This document shows, piece after piece, positions 1 through 12,074 of a stretch of 64,000 nt of DNA. Origin of the DNA: Polytrichum commune (Eukaryota > Streptophyta > Polytrichopsida > Polytrichales > Polytrichaceae). A program made the translations under genes and the position numbers. Location of the stretch: positions 11,065,001-11,129,000 of the forward strand of contig OX485807.1 of assembly GCA_950295325.1 (NCBI GenBank), in the 5' to 3' direction. Each line of letters starts with the position of its first letter. Position 1 is the first letter of the stretch. The notes beneath the pieces were generated by a model that saw nothing but the letters and a program-made list of their open reading frames with translations, did not search any database and had not been told where the DNA came from.

Positions 1-2860
1 GCTGTTCTGAGTTGGGACTCTGCTAAACAGTAATACTAAGTTGAACTGGTGTGATGCCTAAAGATAGCTGCAGCATGCACATATTCTGTAGCAAGCACAG
101 ACTGAATCTAAGGGGCGTAGTAAAGTGGAAGAATAGTTCTCTTGAGAGGGAGTTTAGTTCCGACACAAACTATCACAGACTGTTCACTGAGAGCTTCATA
201 AGTTCAAGAAATTACAGCTACAGCAAGATGAGCACATCTAACTCATCCAAGGACGAGTTTAAGGTGTTAATCCATGTTTAGTATAACTACACAGTTTATA
301 CTCATGATGGATAATAGACACATGAATTCTTGCTGTGTACATGATATTATACATATATGAATAATGATGTAAGGTTATATATCAATCTTCCCAAAAAATA
401 TATATGAAGATGATGTTGAATTTTATCTATTTCCAAGAAAGAGGTATAGCACTTGTTGACATCGATAACAAGTAAGAGGTCCGTTGATACCTGATGTACG
501 CTCTACTAACTTTTCTTGTAATTGTGGGGAGCATGGGCACAGGTGAGGACCTCTTCTACAAGTGCGGTGCACCTTTCGAAGAAATTGATTACTCACTACA
601 TTTTTCTGGAAACTTCTCTCTGAAACCCAGAAAATTGATTATCAGAATTATCTTTCTTGATAATTACAGTCTAAATCACACTACAAACTGACTGATACCT
701 GCGATTGTTTTTCTATATACGACAGTCAGTAGATATGAACATACTATGAAAACTCATCTGCTGCAGAGAGTTCCCAAGATAATTTCCTGCTGAACTGTTT
801 GATGTGCCTTCAGTTACCGAAGTACTAATACAGCTTGTCTTTGCGGATTATCAGTAACAATGAGAGATAGGGACTTGGAGATGGTGGTTGTAAAAAGTCT
901 CAAAACTACTTTTCAACCTATACTCTTTCTTACTGAACAATTATGAACTGGACATTAGAATATGTGGCTGAGGACACTAATTTTGAGTATATTCATACCA
1001 AATATACTTCTGATTACAATATTTGTGGTGTTTTGGATAAGAATACTGATGTATAAAGTATTTCAGAGATACTCAGATTTTCGGAATTTCTGGTGATATC
1101 CCCATAGAAATGTTTTTCGAATGTGGGTAATTCCGAAAATAAGCATACCCTGGATATTCTCAGTAACTCTCTGAGAAATGGTCCTACAAACTATACAATT
1201 ATGATGGTTCACCCATAGCTTGATCTTCTCAAAATGAACAATCAAGAACAGATGATCATTTGAGAATTGATCAGTGATATATACTATTGAAGGGTATAAA
1301 GCTTAAGCAGATCCGAAGGATTTCTGATATCTGGTGGAAAATGGGGGAAGAGATATATTATTACGGTTTTTTTAAAAAAAGGGGTCTTACCTCTATGGTG
1401 AAACTATGACCATATGAGCGATATAGACACGGGTAACTCCCGACCTACTGGTTCTTTTATAAACCATGTGAACTAATAATACTGGGACGTTTCCAAGAGA
1501 AATGGTAATAGGGAACCAATGAAGGCGAAGCCAAGAACCAAGGTAGCCCGTTATAGATCACTACTGGAAGATTGTGGTAATTGATATATTACACAGTAAG
1601 CGGTTAAGGTGAAATTCCATGACAGACAATGGGTGTATGAGGATTTCGTAAAGGCATACTAAAGAACTATACAATCGTACTGGAACTATTACATATCTCT
1701 ACTTAATAAAGGCGTTACGTACTGAGAAATGTAACATACCATGAAAATTATCGAGACCCTGCTTTGACAGGGATGTATGTTGTCGCTATTCTACATAACA
1801 TGACTCTACAATAGGAGTAACATAACCTATTGTGACATGACTCTAATCCAGACAAGATTAGTCAGCTCTCTCTCTCCCGCTTTGCTCTAGAATTTGCTTT
1901 TGAGATATACTTAAATGTAACATTCTTGAAAAATTGATTAAAACCTTCTACTAAGACTAGGACACTTAGTATAATCTACACCACAGTTAAAACAATAAAC
2001 TAAACCTAACCATGAGTTAACTTACCATGGTAAAGGAGACTTACCACGCTCCACGTTTTAGGGTTTTCAGTGACCTAAAGCGGCCACTATACCTTACTAA
2101 ACCAATACTTAAACCCTAAGCTCCTCCATGTGAAAACTCTTTTACATGCTTGAAGGAGTAAACTCTTGGCTTAGAATGTGGATACAAGACTAGCGTGGAG
2201 GTGCATGGTGAGGCTAGCTCTTCACATTTTCAACACTGACAATAATACATTATTCATGTTTGGATATTCTTTCACTTTAGGGTCTTATACTTGTGAAAGT
2301 TACTATTTTACTTTGAACTAGTATCTTGATATGTACACAAAATCTAGAAAGTAGTTGAGATATTGAGAATACATACAAGTGAGGTATGTAAGTTTACATA
2401 TTACATCCTTAACTTATTACTTGGTTGTAACAATAGTTGTTATGCACAAAGTAGTGACATACTAGACTATGTTCTAAACTTAGTTGCCATATGTAATGTG
2501 TTTTTGTGAACATGACACACATCATTATATTTTAGTATTTTATGCTATCAAACTTTGATTTGAAAGCAAGGAAACTTGATAACATATATAATTACTCTAA
2601 TGAGAATGCATACTCCTTGTTGAAAGTTCAAACTTCTTTATATGATGTAAAACATATCACTACATTCATGGCTACAATGACAGATACTATATTTTGGTGA
2701 GTAATAGACTTGTGATGAGAGAAAATCCCACCCACCCACCCTTGCTTTATTTTGATGAAGAATAGAATGGAAAATGCCTCTGAAAAGAGAAAGATCAAGC
2801 TTTGAAAAAAACTTTGAAAAAAATACAACTCTCTTTAGATTATCCTTTAGTGGCTTGGCA
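1..2860. other. Intergenic AT-rich sequence, no gene seen
   Basis: Only short open frames without recognisable motifs occur here, and stop codons are dense in all frames. No clear terminal inverted repeats or tandem arrays were found. A pyrimidine-rich stretch near 1865 and an ACCC run near 2730 are simple low-complexity sequence. It may be decayed repeat DNA, but I cannot assign it to a family. Confidence 0.5.
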
Positions 2861-3038
2861 TCCACAACCTGATCCTTACTATTGTTCTAATCCTAAATAC
2901 TTACATCAATGGTGATGGATGTAAGCTTCAGAATGCAGCAAAGGGACATGTATGGTGTGATGAACTGGTAACCTTGGGATATGGCCCTTTGTTACCAACT
3001 CCTATTCCAGCAATGCAAGCAATATTGTCTGCGATTGA

Positions 3039-3860
3039 CATGCCGAATCTCCACAAGTTCATTCAAGAAATCATGTTGCAACATTGAATGAATGCAACGA
3101 AGAAAGTGTGCACACACCTCTCCTCCTCGACTCATTAGATCTAGCACTGTGGACTTCAATATTTGTAACTGCTACTTCGGATCCAGACAAATCCGTAGCA
3201 AATCTGCAAAAAATGCATGCTAGGCTAGCTGATCTACTCATCGAGGACGAAAGAGAAGTTGTTCGTATGGAAAGCCTCTCACTGAAGCTCGAACTTGCCT
3301 TGAAGGTTGCTAATGAAGACGCACTGGAGCCAATCTCCACTCGCGGCCCAGTCCCACCCTCGAACTCTGAATCTGGCAACAACAACTCTACCCATCCATT
3401 ACTTGCAAAACTGCGAATCTCACCTGCAGACAGGACAACGCTCAAAGATTTCAGTGACAATATTCAAAGTTCTCAAACTGAGAAATATAAGAGCTGTTTT
3501 GTCAACACTAAGGGGCTGGTAGTGCCACTTAAATCTCCAAGATGCATCGAACTCCTAGTAAATGAGTACCATCACAAAATGTGGGTAGCTGGAAATACAA
3601 AACTGCTTGCACCCATTGCAGTGCAGTTGTGGAAAACGTGGGCTGGACTTACAGATTATGACATTGACAACTTCAAGAAACAAGCTCTCAACAACGTGGG
3701 TGTTTTGAAAGCCCCTATTGACCTTCTCCCTGTTTTCTCGCTCAATATGTTTGAATACTTAAAGTGTACAACCACAAAGGTAAAACTGCATACCAAACAA
3801 GATTTACCCATTGGCTACAATGGAAAAGAATCTCATTTGTCTGAACTTTGGAATGTATAA
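3039..3860 (+). CDS. Unrecognised open reading frame, possible exon or captured gene fragment
   Basis: The frame is open from 3039 to a stop at 3858-3860, about 270 codons, which is long for this AT-rich context. There is no ATG near its start; the first in-frame ATG is at about 3213, so it would be an internal or terminal exon, a frameshifted gene, or a relic. Residues about 50-85 of the frame are rich in charged and leucine residues (a plausible short helix), followed by a Pro/Ser/Asn-rich linker and a Trp-containing segment. A different frame just upstream, ending in TGA at about 3084-3086, also reads protein-like, which would fit a frameshift or a splice. I do not recognise a family. A shorter antisense frame overlaps it, so coding status is uncertain. 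Confidence 0.3.
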   Translation, partial: HAESPQVHSRNHVATLNECNEESVHTPLLLDSLDLALWTSIFVTATSDPDKSVANLQKMHARLADLLIEDEREVVRMESLSLKLELALKVANEDALEPISTRGPVPPSNSESGNNNSTHPLLAKLRISPADRTTLKDFSDNIQSSQTEKYKSCFVNTKGLVVPLKSPRCIELLVNEYHHKMWVAGNTKLLAPIAVQLWKTWAGLTDYDIDNFKKQALNNVGVLKAPIDLLPVFSLNMFEYLKCTTTKVKLHTKQDLPIGYNGKESHLSELWNV

Positions 3861-4181
3861 CGACCATATATGAAATGCTTATGTAGCCCAAAAGCAAATA
3901 ATTAATGCAAATGATTTATTATTTGGTTTGACCATGCGATCTAGATAATGATAAACACACTTGAAATGTTTTTCGCAAACCAACACACAACCACTACAAG
4001 ACTAGCGATTTTCATGCTATGGTTAAGTGATGTTGTTCATATAACAGTCAAAGCAGCAATAGTCTTTCAATTCAAGAGAGAGCAGATGATATGTGTAGCA
4101 GTATAATTTGCGGAGAATCCTGGCCAGAAATTTCTTGCAGATCTCAATAATGTTCCAATAACAAGGAAGATTAAGCGACTC

Positions 4182-4370
4182 ATGAAAGGGCCTAAGTTCT
4201 CTCTTAGTCATCTTGCCTCCCCAAGCCAAGCTCCTTCTCCATACAAAAAGCAAGACATGAACCTAAATGCATCACCAACTTTCGGCGGCAGTCCGAGTTT
4301 TGGACGTGGGAGATCCTCCCAAGGCATGAGAGGCTCACACAAAGAAACGAACAGAGGATTCAGAAGATAA
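4182..4370 (+). CDS. Short Gly/Ser/Arg-rich open frame, possible 3' exon
   Basis: This 62-codon frame ends in a Gly/Ser/Arg/Phe-rich tail with repeated FGG, SFGRGRS and GSHKE-type stretches, as in RNA-binding or nucleocapsid-like tails. The frame can be extended about 20 codons upstream before a stop. It lies about 300 bp after the 3039-3860 frame and could be its last exon, but no convincing splice pair links them. The composition could also arise by chance. Confidence 0.2.
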   Translation: MKGPKFSLSHLASPSQAPSPYKKQDMNLNASPTFGGSPSFGRGRSSQGMRGSHKETNRGFRR

Positions 4371-4379
4371 AGAAATAAT

Positions 4380-7300
4380 CGAGGTTCTTTTTTACAAAGG
4401 TATTTGCACCAAAAGACACATCAACAGAGATTTAATTTTAGCATGTCCAATTAGGTCAGCGCAAATGAGACTTATCCCACCGAGGCCACTAGCAGTCAGT
4501 CCCCATTAAAACGACGAGTGTTACTTTGGGATGACGAGGTTTAGAATCTAAGTATAACTTAGACCATTCCCAACAGACTTATGAACTAGGTGATAGTAGT
4601 TAGGTCTGACAATTCTACAACTTGAGTATTTATATTTAATTTATAAGTTTTATGATTACAGAGGACGAAATAGTTTTCTCCCGTAATGCACTTGGAAGGA
4701 ATTTTATATCAAGAATTAAAAAATCAGATAGCTCTGGCATAATCTATGTCAAATACTGCAGCCAAGCACTAGAATAATGTACATTAAAATAACAACCCAA
4801 TTCCAACTATGACTACGACTTCAAATTAAACAACCAAGTTCAATAAGAAGATTTTTTAAGAAATATGCTATGGAGTTTTCATTCAAATGGCCAAAAACGG
4901 TTCAATCATACTTAAGAATTAAAAAATATAATTTTTTAAAGAAAAAATTTAGAATAATATATTGTTAGGCTTATAGACAAACTTTAGATTTAGTCCTTTA
5001 CCAAATCAAATGCATCGTGATTACAATGGAATAAAAAATTTTCCTTCATTCTCAAATGTGCTTCCCAAAAAAATTGAGCTGATAATTCATGTAATTATGT
5101 AATTTGTACAAATATATTTTTAATCCTAATATATTTATCATTTTTATTTCTACAACCTCCACACTATCATCTTGATTTGTTTCATAATTTTAATATAATT
5201 TATCATGGGGTCTTCGAGATCTTTAATTTGCATAGTCCCTACTTCAATCTCATTCATTTTTATACATTTTCTCCTTTCTTTTGCAGCTTGTGTACATGCC
5301 ATAAAAAATCAACATTATCTACATGTTCTAGTTTGATTGCATTTTTTTCATGTAAAATTTTATTTCTTTATTTTTCCATGCATCATCAAATTTGTCTCAG
5401 TATATTATATACAAATTATGAAGGCAAATGTAGGTGGAAATCATATTTGGTACATGTCGGAAAGACATATCAATTTTGTTTAATAGAATCCTCCACCTTC
5501 ACTTTAATATACAATTTTTTTTACAGCCATAATTATTGACGATTTGATAAAATTCCAATGCGTCTTTGCTCTATGTAATTTATTTTTTTAATCTTTAAAA
5601 TGTAAATAGAACTATGGTCTCATTAGATAAGCAACGTCACCCATAAGTTTGTAAGGAAATAACTCACATTTTACTTATTGTCAAATTACATCTGCCATTA
5701 TATTGAATGTCATATACTAATTTCTTGCTAAAAATGTTGTACATTATCACGTTTCACAGATTATTATGTTCTTATTTCAAGATATGTTAGACCTTTATAA
5801 CCCCATTATACTCTTCAACGTATAAAATCCGCATGCCCAACTTTAATTTTATTAGGACGCATATGTTTGTATCTATAAGTGTAGAGACCGTATTTCCATC
5901 TCTTTCTCATAATCATCGTTGTATTCTTTCACCGCATATCACATTTTTGTAAGGTGGTCAAATTTTCTAAAGTCTGCGTGAAGGCTAGTAGTGACCATGA
6001 AATTAAAATCAAAATATTTATAATCCATTACGTACATTCTTTAGTATTTTCTGCAAAGAATTAGAACCATAAGAGTGATGATATCCAAGTCTATGAATTT
6101 TGTAAATCATTTATTTTTGCCTCCTTCACGGAATGTGTTAGCATAGTAAGTATGTAAGACACCGTTATATGACTCTTGATATCCCTTAACTGTGAATTGA
6201 ATCACACCCTAACTCATTCCAATATAAATGATATAAACACCCCGAATTTATATACCAATGAACATGTATTTGTCTTTCATTAAATACATATATTATCATC
6301 ACAATACAAAAAAAAATAACAACATCTTCCAACTTGCGTTGGTCCATATGTCAATGCCTAAATTTTAAAAAAAATAGTCATGTTTACGATATTGCTCACA
6401 GCTTGCTTGACCAAATAAAATTATGAACGGAGACAACTCCAACAACGTCAATATTTTTTTCAAGTCATAAACCCTCTTCAGACATTGAGAACATTCATTG
6501 TTTTCATCTCCTCGGTTATGCACCTTATCGGATAATATGTTATGTATACGAGATTCACTAATATATTATGCAAATGAGATCACCTAATGTGTTATGCACC
6601 AAAATATATGGAATATGTTCTATACTGTATTTAGATCTACAAATATGTAATGTAATGAAATTAATGAATCCGAACTTGTTAGTATATACATTTATTTCAT
6701 ATAAATAATAACCCTCATATTTTATGCCTACAATCATATGATTTGTAGATTGTACATGAGTATTTTTTATCGTATTAAATTTGATTATATATTAATAATT
6801 AATGTGGTATTATAAAATTTTGTTATATTTAATTATTATTCATTACAATCTACTGCTAAAATTGGTGTAGATTCATAATTATTTTGAATCTTGTGAGTCT
6901 CTAATCGGTTAGTTAACCCAATTGGTTTAATAGCACGGACTTGTTAATCTAATAATATATATTCACTTGCACATAACATATTGATTTACTGAGTTTTGTG
7001 GTTGCTATACAATTGATCAAGACATGGCTAGAAACATGTTGTAGTTGACGCAAAACACCTACAATTCTCATTATAGGAGAGTCAATGTCATTGACTTCAA
7101 ACCCAACTACGAGACAAACGACAAAGATGTCAATTTGATCTTGTTGTCTTTACAATGACATTATTGTTTCTTTTCAGGGGATGGCCAATAATTTATCTTG
7201 CAAATATAGTGGCATAGTCGTATTTCTTTTATTCAAGGGCAAAGCATATTACCGGACTATGAAAGTAGCAATTTTGATTATGATGGTTATTTTTAGAAGA

Positions 7301-8090
7301 AACCTTAGTTGCAATATTTATGAAATAAAATAAATATTAAAATTAGACACTTTATTAATTATATCAACTTATGCTAATGTTCAAGCATGACTTTAAATGT
7401 TCATTTCAAAATTACTCAAATCTATATCAATTCATTTTTCTAGCATGTAGAAAGTATCATAGAGAAAACATTTTGCAAAAAATGTTGTACAAAATGTATC
7501 ATACAAAAAGTGTCATACAAAAAGCGTGATACAAAATATGGCATGTAGAATGTGTTGTGAAAAAGTTGTCATGCAAAATGTGATATGTAGAACACATGAA
7601 TATGCACCAATTAATGAATTTTGATATTTTGCGATGAATAAACATAATTTCATTGGATATTTTTTTTTTAATCCTAACAAAATTTATTTCCCTCCCATGT
7701 AAGCAACATGCCTCTTGGATGATCCTTTGGCAAATCCTTTAAATGTTTTTTTAATGAACGGTCGTTGTTGCATGCAAGGAATAATGTTATGTTGTTGTTT
7801 TTTTTATGAAATAATGCCATCTCTCATGAGTAACTCTTTATGTTTCCCTTCACCAACTCCCTCGCCTTTTGATCCAACACCCTCATTACATTCACCAATC
7901 GAATCCATTTGCACTTTAGATTGCATTTTTGTAATCAATACAATAATACATAATGAGACTAAATAACAATTGCCAAATATTTTTGTAGGATAATGATATC
8001 ATGTATGGAAATTAGGCAATTGATTTGAGTGACATGTTGCAACAAATGATGGAAGGACAAGATGTAATTGGCACACCACACCCTGTCCAT
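4380..8090. other. Strongly AT-rich intergenic region, no gene seen
   Basis: Long A and T runs and frequent stops in all six frames leave no credible coding region. Short open frames at 5177-5539 and 7715-7966 have low-complexity, AT-driven composition. The only structure noticed is a degenerate short tandem array near 7470-7590. Confidence 0.5.
7470..7590. repeat. Degenerate short tandem array (CATACAAAA-type units)
   Basis: Units resembling ATACAAAAAGTGT recur about eight times with variation (CAAAATGTATCAT, CAAAAAGTGTCAT, CAAAAAGCGTGAT and similar). This is a diverged minisatellite in AT-rich DNA with no associated gene. Confidence 0.5.
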
Positions 8091-8099
8091 TGATCGTGC

Positions 8100-8105
8100 T
8101 TTATT
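8100..8105 (-). promoter_or_regulatory. Polyadenylation signal AATAAA of the retrotransposon
   Basis: The plus strand reads TTTATT, so the minus strand carries AATAAA just beyond a TTCTTCTTCTTC tract and a stable hairpin, at the downstream end of the retrotransposon-like sequence. Confidence 0.45.
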
Positions 8106-8118
8106 CAGAAGAAGAAGA

Positions 8119-8145
8119 ACTCCGGCCCCTTTAAGGGGCCGGAGT
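8119..8145 (-). other. GC-rich 13-bp-arm hairpin near the retrotransposon 3' end
   Basis: Arms ACTCCGGCCCCTT (8119-8131) and AAGGGGCCGGAGT (8133-8145) pair perfectly around a single base. It lies just before the TTC tract and AATAAA on the minus strand. A 3' stem-loop can be a recognition element for LINE reverse transcriptases, but that role is an inference here. Confidence 0.6.
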
Positions 8146-8515
8146 GAATAGAGTGTATGTTCGTAGGACACCCTAAGCCATACCCCAGGGTAATGGTGTT
8201 GGGTGTAATACTACTTCACCCTTTTCAGGGAGTAGACACTATGTTAGTAACTATGCTACCGGTTTAACCGGTGATATGGGCTTTAGAGGTAAATATGTTG
8301 GGTCCTTAAGATTTAATTATAGTTTTGTAAATTGTTGATAGGTTGCTTATTTTCTATCCGTCTTTTGTGGATTAGTATTGAGTGTGCATATTGTATGGCG
8401 ATTATGTTGATTTGTTGAAATGTGTGCCTAATTTGTGATCTAGGGAGTTTGAGTTGTGTTTCTAGTGCCTTCATCGAGGGGATGTGAGTAGTGGCTCTAG
8501 CGCCTGATGCTAGTA

Positions 8516-8980
8516 CAGTAGCCTCCCGCCTAAGTACGCAACTTGAACCTGGGAGGATTGTGCGTACTTAGCCGGTAGGTGCGCACTTTAGGGTTTAGGG
8601 TTCCTAATCGCTCGATTCGGCTACAATGTCGAAGAAACCGAACGGGAAACGCCTCAATGAGTCCCAACGATGTGAGATCGTAGCGAAGCTGAGGAAGACG
8701 GATTCGAGTCACTTTATAAGCAAGTGGTTGATATATAGGATCAGTTGCTCTCCTCCGAAGTTCGAGAAGAGGTTGAGGAAACATTCGATGATCTTAGAAA
8801 GTTGTTTGAATCGTTTCAAAGTAAGGTCTGGGTTGTCACCTTGAAAGCCAAATGCAAGAATCTTCAAAACTTGCGCCAAATGACAATCCATGACATGTTG
8901 AACTAAATAAACATGAACCCTATTTTTTGGGGAAAATAATGCGTACTTAAACGGGTGTGTATTTAGGCGGGAGGCTACTG
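8516..8980 (+). mobile_element. Non-autonomous pogo-like (Tc1/mariner superfamily) element with TA target duplication
   Basis: The element starts CAGTAGCCTCCCGCCTAA and ends in the inverted form, giving an 18-bp perfect terminal repeat with looser pairing beyond it. TA dinucleotides flank both ends (8514-8515 and 8981-8982). It is 465 bp long and holds a fragment of a pogo-type N-terminal DNA-binding domain. It sits in the 3' non-coding part of the retrotransposon and so is the younger insertion. A telomere-type TTTAGGGTTTAGGG motif lies at 8588-8601. Confidence 0.8.
8626..8844 (+). pseudogene. Fragment of pogo/Tigger-type transposase N-terminal helix-turn-helix
   Basis: The frame begins MSKKPNGKRLNESQRCEIVA and resembles the Psq/CENP-B-type N-terminal domain of pogo transposases (basic start, then S-x-x-Q-x-x-E-I-x-x-K-L). 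After about 30 residues the similarity stops, so the recognition helix and all of the catalytic domain are missing. The related copy at 12179 carries the next part of the domain. Confidence 0.55.
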
Positions 8981-9372
8981 TACTATGAGTGGGGCTACCT
9001 TCCAACCTCTTGTAGTGAGGTTGTCAATAAGTGGTTGATATTTCATGGTTTTCCTTTCTAGTGTTTCAGCGGAGAACTTGTCATTACAATATGTGAATTC
9101 TATGTATTGTATAGTGATTACTCGTGTGGGTGCTTCTGGTGGCGGAGAGTTATATGGGTGACCGATGACACATTATATGTCGGGTTTGAGCCGAGCATTG
9201 CAATGACAACGTTGGGTGTCGCATGTGCATGGTAGTAGCCATGCGGGTACTGTGTTTTCTTGTGGGGAGTCGTTGTATATTCCTGCATTCATTAGTATAT
9301 AATGTCTGGTAAGTTTATTTGAGATGAGAAGTTTACGGATTTCCCACACAGCTTTGTTATGTCTATTTGTGA

Positions 9373-11466
9373 TTAGTGCGTGAATGTGTTGTTGTTCAAT
9401 TTAAGGAGTACATGTAACCATGTATCTGCTTCTAATGAGTTACAAATTGGGCATGTGTGGGATGGGTATGCAGTTCTACCAAAGAAGAGTTATTTCCTGG
9501 CATGTCCCATATATTGTCCAGTTCTGAATTTTACTAGGCATGTTTTTTGTTTATCTGTGATAGCCGGGTTGTTCCAAAAGTCATTTGATAATGGTTTGTC
9601 TATGTCTTTGTTGTCAAGCCATTTATGTAATTGGTGTGTTTGGGATGCCATAATTGTTAGGTTGTGCTTTTTGTCGTATTTAAGGATGTATTTTCCGAGG
9701 TGTCGGATGGGGCCATTATCTGGTGTGTCTTGCATTGAGTGCCACCAATTCTTTTGGAGATAATATGGAGTGGGGTGAGCATGTTCGTGTGTTGCTAGAG
9801 CATCTCTGTGTACTAATGTACATCCCATTTTAGCTAGTTTATCAGCTTCTTCATTGCCACTTATGTTCATGTGGGCTTTGACTTTATGAAGTGTGGTGGT
9901 TTGTGTGCGGGCTTGCAACACTTTAACTATAGATTCAAGTATTTTATTGTCTGGGTGGCTGTGTAGAGTTGGGTGTTTTGTTTGTGTGTTTATGAGATAT
10001 AAAACGTTAAGACAATCCATAAAAATATGTGCGGGCTCATTATGATATGTGGTAGTAAGGAGGCGGAGGGTGTGGTGTAGAGCCATGAGTTATGCTCTTA
10101 GAATATTTTGGAATCCTGGCAATCTTTTTGCGATTTTGCGATTTTTGAAAGGGTTGTATATACCATATCCTACTTTTTCGCGCCTCCAATGTTCTGGGGT
10201 GATTGCTTTGGGGGGTATAAATGATCCATCTGTATAATAGCAAAATTGCGGTTGATATTTGAGGGGTAGGCATATGTTGTGATTAGTGATTAGTGGAATA
10301 TTAGTATTTTGGGTCGTCGGTGGGGGAGGGGGGTATGTGAGTTGGGACCATTTCTTACTGCGGTTTACTGGGGTGGTCAATGGTGTTGGTGGTATTGTTG
10401 TGGTAAATATGATGGGTATTTGTAATGTGGTGCCAATGATGTTCATTTGACATGCATAATCTCTTGGCCTAGGGGGTGAAGTTTTGTGGTGTATGCACAC
10501 TACTTGGATGTCGCGGCTTTCTATTTGGGGTTTGATTCGTAATTCTGGTGGTATTGTGGGTTCGTCGTATGTAATGGTATCTGCTTTAAAGTGTGTGATG
10601 ACGTGCGAATCCGAAAAAGGACCATTATGGGGATGAAGGTTGTGGTACCAATTAGGGTCGGTTGTTATGAGTATTGTTATTGTGTCTGGGTCGTGTTTAG
10701 CTGCAAGTTTTGCCCAATGGAGGGCTTGTTGGGTGTCTTTTTCGGTATGAGGGTGGGCATATCCATTCCCTATCCATTTGTGTTGGAATGTTGTCCCTAT
10801 TGACCCAAAGACTTTATCTCTTAGGAATGGAGAGGAGAATTGTCTTAGTGAGGTGGGACATGTTACTGGTGATGAGAAGTGTGAGTGTGTGATTTGGAAA
10901 GAGTCAATGATGTGTTCAAGGATAGCATTTGGTAATGTGTATTGGGAAAGTTTAAGGGGGTCGTTTTTGGGCATTTCATATTTGTACCGTTGGTACAGCC
11001 ATGCTACTTCTTTATCAAATGATTGTGTGGGGGGTTCTAAATTGTGTGGTTGGTGGAGTGCGTTTTGGTATTGTTCCGATAGCCATTGTAATCTTTGTTC
11101 CGGAATGGTAATTATGTGACGCCCATCATCGTCATAAATATGTGATGCACCGTGTTGGCTTTGGATGGTGGGTTGTGTGCATGCGATGTCATTGTCTGGG
11201 TTACATTCATTAATATTGATGTGACATAGGGGTATGACTTGTGGGGGGGGGGATGTGTCTTGTGTCTCTTATTTGTGCTTCATCAAAGTTTGATTTTAAG
11301 ATGTTGTTAAAGTGTCGATTTTGTTTGTGAGTATAGTATTGTGTTAGTAGTAGTATGTTATGGTTTATGGTGTTTTGGCTCTCCCATGGGAATAAGTCTT
11401 TGTGAGGAAGCCATTTGTTGTAGATTGATTCGTTTGGGAGTATCCATTGACATAGATAGGTGTAAC
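9373..11466 (-). pseudogene. Broken retrotransposon polyprotein C-terminus: RNase H domain and CPIC cysteine motif
   Basis: Reading from 11466 downward, the frame is open to a G10 tract (11243-11252), where it must shift, then continues to a TAA at 10090-10092. It resumes in the same frame to a second TAA at 9490-9492 and then to 9373. RNase HI landmarks are clear: YTDGSF (first Asp), ILRA followed by the stop and LMALHHTL (the catalytic Glu position), IFMDCLNVLYL (third acidic residue) and VKAHMNISGNEEADKLAK (last Asp). C-terminal to it are a KQKTCLVKFRTGQYMGHARK stretch and CPICNS...DTWLHVLLK. This is the usual C-terminal arrangement of RNase H-bearing non-LTR elements. With one frameshift and two nonsense codons it is dead. 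The plus-strand open frames across this region are shadows. Confidence 0.8.
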
Positions 11467-11479
11467 ATGAAAACTAAAG

Positions 11480-12072
11480 CACACACATTCAAACATTGTG
11501 TCTAAGCCTAACTACAAGGTGATTCATCATCACTCTCCTCTTTTGTACCCTCTTATGTGTCATCACCTAAGTATGCACACACTAAATAAAAATTTCAAGA
11601 TCTACAATGAGCGATCAATGTCAAGGTAGCCGCACGAAACCTTGGTGACACTTTTTGCAAATGGAGAGAGCAACATCAAGCTTGGAGGCGATTCCCGTTC
11701 CATCACGATGCCATTCAAAATATATATAAGAAACTCAGGACCTTAGTAACATGCAATACTTTGAAATGCAGTGATCAAGTGCCAACCATGCTTACAAGTT
11801 TACTAATGTGAGATCGTTTGGCAACCTTTTGAATAGGTTCATCGTCATCCGCAAGGGAGGTAGTGTGAGGTACACTCCATCCATTCTTTCTATCATTCAT
11901 CCATCAATATACACATCACATTTTTGTAGATGAAAGAATCAAAATTTTGTCCAAGTGAAGGAGGATTATGAGAAACTTCTATCCATGCACATGAATGTTA
12001 TGAGAAAAGTTTGTCCAATGTGAGTTATGGGATGTACCATGGACAAATATTATAATTTTCATACCGGGTATG
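11480..12072. other. Spacer between retrotransposon and pogo-like relic, nothing recognised
   Basis: About 590 bp with no open frame of note, no inverted repeat and no tandem array. It may be the original flank of the two mobile elements. Confidence 0.4.
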
Positions 12073-12074
12073 TA

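Larger units (their letters stand above)
8095..11480 (-). mobile_element. 5'-truncated non-LTR (LINE-like) retrotransposon, minus strand
   Basis: A broken polyprotein C-terminus (RNase H plus a CPIC cysteine motif) reads on the minus strand from about 11466 down to 9373. About 1.2 kb of non-coding sequence follows and contains a later insertion. The minus strand then shows a 27-nt hairpin (8119-8145), a TTC-repeat stretch and an AATAAA signal (8100-8105), which I take as the 3' end. No reverse-transcriptase core is seen upstream of 11466, so the copy is probably truncated at its 5' end, as is usual for target-primed retrotransposition. The exact junctions and target duplication were not identified. 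Confidence 0.65.

Noticed and set aside
3071-3460. Minus-strand 129-codon frame
   Set aside because: Lies opposite the longer plus-strand frame, Ser-rich, no motif; I could not support it over the plus strand.
10591-11119. Plus-strand frames of 60-113 codons
   Set aside because: Antisense shadows of the retrotransposon polyprotein, which has RNase H motifs on the minus strand.
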